In this document: positions 1 to 5,224 of the stretch, one piece after another | Layout of the letters: each line of letters begins with the position of its first letter | Numbering within the stretch: the first letter of the stretch is position 1 | Assembly (NCBI GenBank): GCA_013696275.1 | Contig: JACCYW010000322.1 | Location: 1-8,360 of the forward strand | Reading direction: 5' to 3' | DNA from: Chloroflexota bacterium | Lineage (GTDB): Bacteria > Chloroflexota > Limnocylindria > Limnocylindrales > CSP1-4 | Length of the DNA: 8,360 nucleotides | Notes under the pieces: model-generated | Databases searched by the model: none | The model's input: the letters and a program-made list of their open reading frames with translations, nothing else | Told to the model about the DNA's origin: nothing | Translations under genes and position numbers: made by a program

Positions 1-644
1 CCAGCCAGATCCTGCGCTATCAGCCGACCCAGGATGGTGGCTCGTTCCCCACCCAGTCGAGCTATCTGGTCGCTGACGATGCCGCCGTCGCGCAGTTCAG
101 GGAGTTGCTGATAGATGGTGATATCTATGCCCTGACGGCGACCGACGCGCGGCGGTACGAGACCGGTCAACAGCGCGAATTCGTGCTCGAGGTACCGCCG
201 GACGACGGCGACGTGCGGCCGGGCCGCGAATTCGCGCTGATCGAGTCGACCGGGCCGCGCCGGGAAGGCTCGCTCTATGTCTGGGATGCCCTCCATGGGC
301 GGCTCGTCGTCTACGACAAGAGCAACGGCTCCTACGTCCAGCAGTGGTTGCCTGTCTCATCGGCGCCAGCCCTGTCCGACCTGCGTGGGATGTTCATCGT
401 CGTGGAGCAGGCGCCGGTGGTGCCCGAGGGCTCGGTCGTACCGGAGCCTTCGCCCCCCATCACCTCGGCCGGGATCCTCTACTGGCTGACTGCCGACGCT
501 CTCTATCGGAGCGAGCTGACGGCGGTCGAGGATGAGCCGGCGGCCACGCCCTCGCCATCGGTAGGTCCGGCCGAGACGGTCGATCCCACGCGGTCGGTCG
601 AGCCGACGCGCCGCCCGCGACGCACGCCACGGGTCACGCCTTAG
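1..644 (+). CDS. C-terminal part of a beta-propeller-like protein with a Pro/Thr-rich tail (5' end outside window)
   Basis: The frame (codons beginning at base 3) is open to the left edge and ends at TAG 642-644, so 213 C-terminal residues are visible and the true start lies upstream. Blade-like segments recur: ILRYQP near the edge, then DGDIYALTATDARRYETGQ, SLYVWDALHGRLVVYDKSNG, LRGMFIV and GILYWLTADALYRSEL. Each pairs a hydrophobic strand with a short turn ending in an aromatic/charged strand, as in NHL- or YVTN-like propellers. The last 45 or so residues are rich in Pro, Thr, Ser and Arg and look disordered. No transmembrane helix is visible in this part. From memory, similar C-terminal regions occur in large Chloroflexota proteins with an N-terminal PPM-type phosphatase-like domain; that domain would be outside the window, so this is only a suggestion. 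It is followed by the BFN gene on the same strand after 54 nt. The function is not recognised with certainty. Confidence 0.75.
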   Translation, partial: SQILRYQPTQDGGSFPTQSSYLVADDAAVAQFRELLIDGDIYALTATDARRYETGQQREFVLEVPPDDGDVRPGREFALIESTGPRREGSLYVWDALHGRLVVYDKSNGSYVQQWLPVSSAPALSDLRGMFIVVEQAPVVPEGSVVPEPSPPITSAGILYWLTADALYRSELTAVEDEPAATPSPSVGPAETVDPTRSVEPTRRPRRTPRVTP

Positions 645-686
645 CCGTCGATGGCCCCATAGCTGAGGTCTGTGGGGTCGGGCAGG

Positions 687-692
687 TAGGAT
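687..692 (+). promoter_or_regulatory. Candidate -10 box (TAGGAT) of a leaderless promoter for the BFN gene
   Basis: TAGGAT matches the TANNNT form of the bacterial -10 element and sits at -12 to -7 relative to the ATG at 699. Transcription would therefore start at or next to the start codon. The best -35 candidate at 17-bp spacing is TGAGGT (664-669), which is weak. Alternatively, the AGG at 688-690, eight bases before the ATG, could act as a minimal Shine-Dalgarno sequence on a longer transcript. The two readings cannot be separated from sequence alone. Confidence 0.4.
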
Positions 693-698
693 AGGGAC

Positions 699-1247
699 AT
701 GCCAGTCGGTCTCACCGAGATGGTGGTCGAGAGCGTCCGCGTGCACATGCTCTCCTCGCAGCACGTGGTCATCCTCAAGGAGACCGAGCGCGACCGCTAT
801 CTGCCCATCTGGATCGGGCCCTGGGAAGCGAACGCCATCGCGATGAAGCTCCAGGGGGTCACCCCGGAACGTCCACTCACCCACGATCTCTTCCTGCGCA
901 CGCTCGATGAGTTGGGCGCCATCGTCCAGCGCATCGTCATCAGCGAGTTGGCCGAGGAGACCTATCGCGCACGGCTCATCCTGGAGCTGGACGGCAAGGT
1001 CCGTGAGATCGACGCCCGAGCGAGTGATTCGATCGCCCTGGCGGTGAGGACCTCAGCGCCCATCTATGCCACCGACGCCGTGCTCGATCGGGCGGGCGTG
1101 GTGCCCGAACCCGATGAAGAAGAGAAACTCTCCGTGTTCCGAGAGTTCGTCAACTCGCTCCATGGCGACCCGACTGCCGGCTCCGAGGGAGGGATGGCTG
1201 ACGAGCCAGGTCCGTCTTCGGGCAGGGAAGAGCGCCGCCTCGACTGA
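699..1247 (+). CDS. Bifunctional nuclease family protein (BFN / DUF151 domain)
   Basis: This is a complete 182-residue protein of the BFN/DUF151 family (Pfam PF02577), named after a plant nuclease with RNase and DNase activity. The bacterial members are mostly uncharacterised. The family signature is clear: VVILKE (residues 23-28), LPIWIGPWEANAIA (35-48), RPLTHDL (58-64) and the most conserved block DARASDSIALAVR (105-117) followed by APIYA. The fold fills residues 8 to about 155. The remaining 27 residues are acidic, Gly/Ser-rich and probably disordered. The ATG at 699 gives a normal N-terminus for the family; a second in-frame ATG at 720 would also keep the whole domain. The gene is preceded on the same strand by the propeller-like gene (54 nt away) and faces the minus-strand GT2 gene. 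The family assignment is strong; nuclease activity is inherited from the family name and is not shown here. Confidence 0.93.
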   Translation: MPVGLTEMVVESVRVHMLSSQHVVILKETERDRYLPIWIGPWEANAIAMKLQGVTPERPLTHDLFLRTLDELGAIVQRIVISELAEETYRARLILELDGKVREIDARASDSIALAVRTSAPIYATDAVLDRAGVVPEPDEEEKLSVFREFVNSLHGDPTAGSEGGMADEPGPSSGREERRLD

Positions 1248-1307
1248 CTCGCCACTGGGCTGCCTGCCAACGCGCCCTGACGGTCCTGGCACCAGTCCTA
1301 CCGAACC

Positions 1308-1326
1308 CCGGACCCCGATCGTCCGG
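1308..1326 (+). terminator. Small GC hairpin in convergent spacer, possible transcription end
   Basis: CCGGAC (1308-1313) and GTCCGG (1321-1326) form a perfect 6-bp stem with a 7-nt loop, 61 nt after the BFN stop. No T-run follows on either strand, so it is not a classical intrinsic terminator. It may only stabilise mRNA ends or assist factor-dependent termination. A second mini-hairpin (GCGC...GCGC, 1379-1390) abuts the GT2 stop codon. Confidence 0.25.
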
Positions 1327-1369
1327 CCAGCGGCCCGTCCGACCGACGAGCGCGGCCGGCCAGCGGCCC
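1323..1369. repeat. Pair of 14-bp direct repeats between convergent genes
   Basis: CCGGCCAGCGGCCC occurs identically at 1323-1336 and 1356-1369, a period of 33 bp, inside the 142-nt spacer between the BFN and GT2 stop codons. The repeat itself is GC-rich and partly self-complementary (GGCC...GGCC). The first copy overlaps the right arm of the hairpin at 1308-1326. It could be a short local duplication or a low-complexity coincidence; no function can be assigned. Confidence 0.6.
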
Positions 1370-1389
1370 ACCCCACCGGCGCTTCAGCG

Positions 1390-2166
1390 CTAGGTCAGGA
1401 CCGGCTCGCCGCGAAGCAGAGCCGTCCGCCGCCCGACCCACAGCCGGAGTCGCAGCATCCAGAAATCCTTGATGGCCCGCGCCACGACCCGGGGGTCGGC
1501 ACCAGATGCGCGCCCGGCGACGCGCGCGTGGTGCGGCACCCCGACCTCGGCCACGATGCGGCCGCCAGTCCGCAACTTGATGAGCAGTTCGGCCGACAGG
1601 AACGCGCCACCCGATTCGACCGCGATGCCCCTGAGGGACTCGCGCCGGAAGAGCTTGCAGGCACAGTCGACGTCGCGCAGTCGGAGGCCGAAGAAGAGGC
1701 GCAGGCAGAGCCGGTAGATCCGGGCGTAGGCAAGCCGCAGCGGGCGATCGGCGCGCTTCAGGCGATACCCGACGACCACATCAGGGGCGCCCTCGGCACC
1801 AGCCGGCTGCGCCATCCGGTCGAGCAGGGCAGCCAGATCCGCCACTCGGAACTGACGGTCGCCATCGGTGAAGCAGACCAGCGGGTGGCGTGCCGCTCGG
1901 AGGCCACTCCGGAGGGCCGCTCCATAGCCACGATTCTGGGTGTGGTGGACGACCCGCACCAGGCCCGGGTGGTCGAGCGCCAGCTGATCGGCGAGCTGTC
2001 CGGTACCGTCCCGGCTGCCGTCGTCGACGCAGATGATCTCGAACTCGTCAGCCAGCCTGGGCAGCTCAGCGAGGGCCTCGGCGACCAGCGCGGCCACGTT
2101 CTCTGCCTCGTTGTGGGCAGGAAAGAAATAGGACAGCGCGGGCACGCGCTCGCGCTCGGCGGGCAT
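1390..2166 (-). CDS. Family 2 glycosyltransferase, polyprenyl-phosphate sugar synthase (DPM1/DPG-synthase) type
   Basis: This 258-residue GT-A enzyme would transfer a sugar from a nucleotide donor to a polyprenyl phosphate at the cytoplasmic face of the membrane, giving the lipid-linked donor that GT-C enzymes need. Visible motifs are PAHNE (16-20), VDDGS (47-51, nucleotide binding), NRGYGAALRSG (78-88), TDGDRQF (100-106, holding the metal-binding Asp residues), DVDCACKLFRR (165-175) and PHHAR (211-215). AIKDFWMLRLRLW (231-243) near the C-terminus is amphipathic. There are no C-terminal transmembrane helices, as in the soluble DPM1 class. The ATG at 2166 was chosen because it precedes the first beta strand. 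The frame is open for 118 further codons upstream, but these overlap the GT117 gene and read as Arg/His-rich nonsense. A GTG at residue 8 is an alternative start. The gene is last in the minus operon, 26 nt after GT117. The exact sugar is unknown. Confidence 0.9.
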   Translation of the reverse strand: MPAERERVPALSYFFPAHNEAENVAALVAEALAELPRLADEFEIICVDDGSRDGTGQLADQLALDHPGLVRVVHHTQNRGYGAALRSGLRAARHPLVCFTDGDRQFRVADLAALLDRMAQPAGAEGAPDVVVGYRLKRADRPLRLAYARIYRLCLRLFFGLRLRDVDCACKLFRRESLRGIAVESGGAFLSAELLIKLRTGGRIVAEVGVPHHARVAGRASGADPRVVARAIKDFWMLRLRLWVGRRTALLRGEPVLT

Positions 2167-2172
2167 CAGCCG

Positions 2173-2178
2173 ATCGTA
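2173..2178 (-). promoter_or_regulatory. Candidate -10 box (TACGAT) just upstream of the GT2 start
   Basis: Read on the minus strand, TACGAT occupies -12 to -7 before the ATG at 2166, the same spacing as the TAGGAT before the BFN gene. No good Shine-Dalgarno sequence precedes this ATG, so a leaderless internal promoter inside the operon is plausible. No convincing -35 hexamer is visible, and the gene may simply be read through from upstream. Confidence 0.33.
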
Positions 2179-2192
2179 GCTTGCGGAGTGCT

Positions 2193-3749
2193 TCAGCGGA
2201 CGACCGCGCCCGTTCCGGCGACCCGATAGATGACGCCGATGGACGGTATCCCAGGGACCCGTTGCAGGTCGAACAGCGCCTCGAGCTCGGGCAGGTCGCG
2301 ATCCAGTCTGATGACGTAGACGGGGCGCTCCGGTCTGAAGCGCTCGATGACCGAGACTACGTTGCCGAGCCCTTCGTCGAGGATGGTCCGATCGTCGATG
2401 ATGGTGATGTCCGGTCGCCGTCGCTCCACGAACCGCCCGTACCACATGGTCGTGGAGAAGCTCCACCAGCTGACGATCACGGCGTCCTCCTCGAGCGCGA
2501 GGAAGGTGGCGTCCAACCATCGACGCGCCTCGGTCTCCCGCGAAGCATCGATGTCATCGAACTGCCCGGGCACGACCGCCGCCACCGGTGCCACGAGGAT
2601 GACTGCGGCGATGATGGTCATCGCGACCGCGCTACCCGGTCTCCGGCGGCCGACCCCATGCGAGCGCGGATCCGCCTGCCCCTGCCGGAGTGCGCGCAGC
2701 CCATGGTCAAGCACCGTGGTCACCGCGAGTGCCGCCCAGAGCACGGCGATCAGGAGCGGGACGAGGTAGTAGCGGTCGATACGCGCGTTCACATAACCGA
2801 GCGCGAAGATGACCGTGAGTACGAACCAGGCGATGGTCAGCACGCCCAGTCGGGGCCAGCGCAGCGCAGTCACGACAGCGCCGGCCAGCGCCACCGGAGC
2901 AAGCAGGCCCATGTCGGTGGTCAGGATCCGCCCGACCAGCGCGACCCCATCGGCGAGCGATGGGAGCGGCGAGAAGGTGCCTCGGAACTGTTCGCCGAAG
3001 ACCACGTAGCGGAGTGCCGTCAGGGTCTCCGGGTCGGCATAGTCGAGCGGCGGGTCCATCGCTGAGCGGATGGGCAGGTAGGCGTAGACGCCGACGGTGG
3101 TGACGACCAGCGCGATGACACAGCCGACAGCCGTCCGCCAGCGCCGGACGGGCAGCCATGGATCGACCAGCAGCACGAAGGCGGCCACCCCTGGCGCGAG
3201 CAACAGGGTCAGGGCGTGGTTGCCCAGCGCCAGTCCGGCTACGACCGCCGCCGCGACCAGCCACCGACCGCCCGAGTCGGGCGCACTCCGGCTCCGATCG
3301 GCCCACACCAGGAGCAGGACCGCCAGGAGTGCGACCAGGAAGAGGTGCAGCGCGTGCGCGTCGGCGCGCACACCGATGCGCCAGACGGTGGGGACGACGG
3401 CCAGGCAGATGCCCGCACCCAGTGCCATCAGCCGGCGGCCGGTGAGGCGTTCGATGGCGACGGCGACCACAGCACATGAGCCCGCCACGAGGAGAGCCGA
3501 GAGCAGGTTGGCACGGACGGCCTCGCTGCCGAAGGGCTGGAGCAGCACCGACGCAAGCCAGGCGAGCAGTGTGTAGGTCGGGTAGCCGGTCGGGTGGGCG
3601 ATGCCCAGGACAGCCCCGATGGCCTGGAATTCGGCGGTGTCCCAGAACGCCACGTCAGGCAAGAGGGTCCTCGACTGGAGGACGAGTGCGACCACCATTG
3701 AGCCCACGGCGGGCAACGCGGCTGCGACCACAGGGCGCGTAGGTCTCAC
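2193..3749 (-). CDS. GT117-type membrane glycosyltransferase (DUF2723 family, protein O-mannosyltransferase-like)
   Basis: This 518-residue multipass protein belongs to DUF2723 (PF11028, CAZy GT117), GT-C enzymes related to TMEM260 that use lipid-linked sugars outside the cytoplasmic membrane. After the first helix (about 7-25) come the family marks WDTAEFQ (36-42, with the presumed catalytic Asp), HPTGYPTY (52-59), ADAHALHLF (129-137, where most relatives have an EVYALH-like sequence), GNHAL (176-180), YLPIRS (224-229), PPLDYADPETL (233-243) and VFGEQFR (250-256). About ten helices are followed by a soluble C-terminal domain of roughly 120 residues containing RRPDITIIDD, as is usual for the family. 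GTG 3749 was chosen because it overlaps the upstream gene's TGA as GTGA and places the first helix near the N-terminus; GTG 3752 is equally possible. The frame remains open to 3917 but would overlap the preceding gene. It is the second gene of the minus operon. The acceptor is unknown. Confidence 0.88.
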   Translation of the reverse strand: MRPTRPVVAAALPAVGSMVVALVLQSRTLLPDVAFWDTAEFQAIGAVLGIAHPTGYPTYTLLAWLASVLLQPFGSEAVRANLLSALLVAGSCAVVAVAIERLTGRRLMALGAGICLAVVPTVWRIGVRADAHALHLFLVALLAVLLLVWADRSRSAPDSGGRWLVAAAVVAGLALGNHALTLLLAPGVAAFVLLVDPWLPVRRWRTAVGCVIALVVTTVGVYAYLPIRSAMDPPLDYADPETLTALRYVVFGEQFRGTFSPLPSLADGVALVGRILTTDMGLLAPVALAGAVVTALRWPRLGVLTIAWFVLTVIFALGYVNARIDRYYLVPLLIAVLWAALAVTTVLDHGLRALRQGQADPRSHGVGRRRPGSAVAMTIIAAVILVAPVAAVVPGQFDDIDASRETEARRWLDATFLALEEDAVIVSWWSFSTTMWYGRFVERRRPDITIIDDRTILDEGLGNVVSVIERFRPERPVYVIRLDRDLPELEALFDLQRVPGIPSIGVIYRVAGTGAVVR

Positions 3750-5176
3750 CACCCGAGCGTGACGCCCCAGTAGACGCCCCAGGCGTTGATAGCCACCGAA
3801 AGCGCCACCAGCGCCACCGTCAGCGGCCGCACGCCCAGGCGGGCGATGCCCAGCGTCAGCGGGATGAGTGCGAACGGCGCGAAGTCGTTGCTGAACCGAT
3901 AGCCGAACTGGACCCACCCCTGACTGAAGTGCATCAGGTTGATCAAGGCGATGGCCGCCACCGCGATGGCTGCTCCGGCCACGAGTCGCCGCCGCCCGAG
4001 TCGACGCAGGGCTGGCAAGGCGAGCAGATAGCCAGGACTCGCCAGCAGGACGCTCATGCCGATCGGATCAGGTCTGATGACGGCGCAGTGCTCGTCCAGC
4101 AACAGTCCGATGCCGCTCGCCGGCGGGTACTCCGGCCCGCCGACCGGGCCGGTCGTGGGGTCGCCGTCGCACTGCAGGCGCTGCCGTTCCGGTGACTCGT
4201 GGGGCGGCCACAGGAACATGATGGCCGCGTTCTGGGGGAGATAGCGCGGGTCCTCGATGGCCCATTCAGCGCGGTACAGGTCGGGCCGTGGACGGTACTC
4301 GTTGCGATACAGGTACTCGTAGGCGGGATGGAAGAAGTGGCCCGTGGTGGCCAGGTTATAGGCGAGCAGCAGGGCTATCGGGATGGCCGCCCCGAGACCG
4401 GCCGAGAAGGCCCGCCGGAACCACCATCCGCCGCCGCCCACGAGCAAGAAGAAGGGCGCGCCGAAGATGGTCGTGAGTCGGGCCAGGGCGGCCATCCCGA
4501 AGAGCAGCCCGGCCACGAACTGGTGGCCGGAGATCCAGTCCAGCACGGGCCACTTCCCGGGCGTCTGCTCAGTGGACCCGGAGCGAGTCCTCCGGTCGGC
4601 GTCGAGGGCCGCGGTGATGGCCAGGAACAGGAAGGTGGATGCGACCACGTGAGCCAGGAACCAGGTACTGCCGAGCATCGCCGCGTACCAGGCGACCGTC
4701 CCGAACCCGTAGAAGCAGGTGGCCAGCAGCGCCGTGCCCGGGCGGCTCGTCAGCCGCCGAACCATCCGCCAGCAGAGACCCACGTTGATGGCACCCAGCA
4801 ACGCCGCGATCAGGGCCGCGTTCGTGGCCAGCCCGAAGACGGCCACGAAGGGGCTGAGTATCAGGGCCGGCAGCGGCGGGAAGGGGACCAACGCGAAGCC
4901 CGGCTTATCGACCAGCGGGAAGACGTCCTGGAAATAGTCGTTGCGGAAAGCGCCGACGGTCGGATACGTGATGGCCACCCGGCCATGCAGCCAGGCATCG
5001 GCCTGCCACACGAAATGGTTGTAGAAGTTGGCCCGATCGGGATGCGACAGCAGATAGACGACGGCGGCGATGAGCACGAGACCGCCAGCCACCCACAGCG
5101 GGTCGATGCGCTCGAGGGAGCCGCGTCTGGGATGGGACCGCGCGAGGTGGTCGCCGACGGCGGTGCCGGGGGTCAT
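3746..5176 (-). CDS. Predicted GT-C-type multipass membrane glycosyltransferase
   Basis: This is a 476-residue integral membrane protein with about 10-11 hydrophobic segments, the first at about residues 26-43. FVWQADAWLHGR (55-66) followed by FPPLPALILSP (99-109) resembles the first-loop acidic residue and PP-rich turn of ArnT/PMT/RgtA-D-like GT-C enzymes. Other landmarks are MLGSTWFLAH (167-176), GMAALARLTTIFG (227-239), the aromatic loop YEYLYRNEYRPRPDLYR (286-302) and the near-terminal WVQFGYRFSNDFAPF (421-435). A long polar loop (about 283-370) carries two Cys (336 and 364) that could form a disulfide outside the cell. ATG 5176 gives a clean N-terminus; GAG at -10 to -8 is a weak ribosome site. 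It is the first gene of the minus operon and diverges from the fusion gene. Glycosyltransferase activity is inferred from topology, the loop motif and neighbours. It is not assigned to a named CAZy family. Confidence 0.72.
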   Translation of the reverse strand: MTPGTAVGDHLARSHPRRGSLERIDPLWVAGGLVLIAAVVYLLSHPDRANFYNHFVWQADAWLHGRVAITYPTVGAFRNDYFQDVFPLVDKPGFALVPFPPLPALILSPFVAVFGLATNAALIAALLGAINVGLCWRMVRRLTSRPGTALLATCFYGFGTVAWYAAMLGSTWFLAHVVASTFLFLAITAALDADRRTRSGSTEQTPGKWPVLDWISGHQFVAGLLFGMAALARLTTIFGAPFFLLVGGGGWWFRRAFSAGLGAAIPIALLLAYNLATTGHFFHPAYEYLYRNEYRPRPDLYRAEWAIEDPRYLPQNAAIMFLWPPHESPERQRLQCDGDPTTGPVGGPEYPPASGIGLLLDEHCAVIRPDPIGMSVLLASPGYLLALPALRRLGRRRLVAGAAIAVAAIALINLMHFSQGWVQFGYRFSNDFAPFALIPLTLGIARLGVRPLTVALVALSVAINAWGVYWGVTLGW

Positions 5177-5179
5177 TGC

Positions 5180-5185
5180 TATACT
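5180..5185 (+). promoter_or_regulatory. Candidate -10 box (TATACT) for the fusion glycosyltransferase gene
   Basis: TATACT differs from the TATAAT consensus at one base and lies in the 48-nt spacer between the divergent start codons. Transcription starting near 5192 would give a leader of about 33 nt that includes the GGAGG at 5210-5214. No convincing -35 element is present 16-18 bp upstream, which would fall inside the divergent gene's first codons. The box ends only 4-9 nt from the opposite start codon (5176), so polymerase here would compete with expression of the minus operon. Confidence 0.45.
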
Positions 5186-5209
5186 CGCCGTCTCTCGCTG
5201 CTATCCCTT

Positions 5210-5214
5210 GGAGG
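5210..5214 (+). promoter_or_regulatory. Shine-Dalgarno GGAGG that selects a TTG start at 5225
   Basis: GGAGG lies 10 nt before an in-frame TTG (5225-5227). No in-frame ATG or GTG exists between this site and the first transmembrane helix, so this strong site decides the start of the fusion gene. The spacing is at the long end of normal. Confidence 0.6.
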
Positions 5215-5224
5215 CCGGTCGGCG

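Noticed and set aside
1066..2229. A 387-codon plus-strand open frame opposite the GT2 gene
   Set aside because: It is antisense to a well-conserved GT2 domain, overlaps the end of the BFN gene in another frame, and reads as Arg/Gln/Pro-rich sequence without recognisable motifs; this is a typical GC-rich shadow.
2167..2520. N-terminal extension of the GT2 protein by 118 codons
   Set aside because: It overlaps the conserved 3' end of the GT117 gene, is Arg/His-rich, and would precede a domain that normally begins within about 15 residues of the N-terminus.
2181..3065. A 294-codon plus-strand open frame opposite the GT117 gene
   Set aside because: It is strongly charged, with abundant Asp, Arg and His and no domain; the minus-strand frame carries the DUF2723 motifs.
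3750..3917. N-terminal extension of the GT117 protein to an upstream start
   Set aside because: It would overlap the end of the preceding gene by 172 nt with Arg/Gly-rich sequence; the GTGA overlap start gives the normal family N-terminus.
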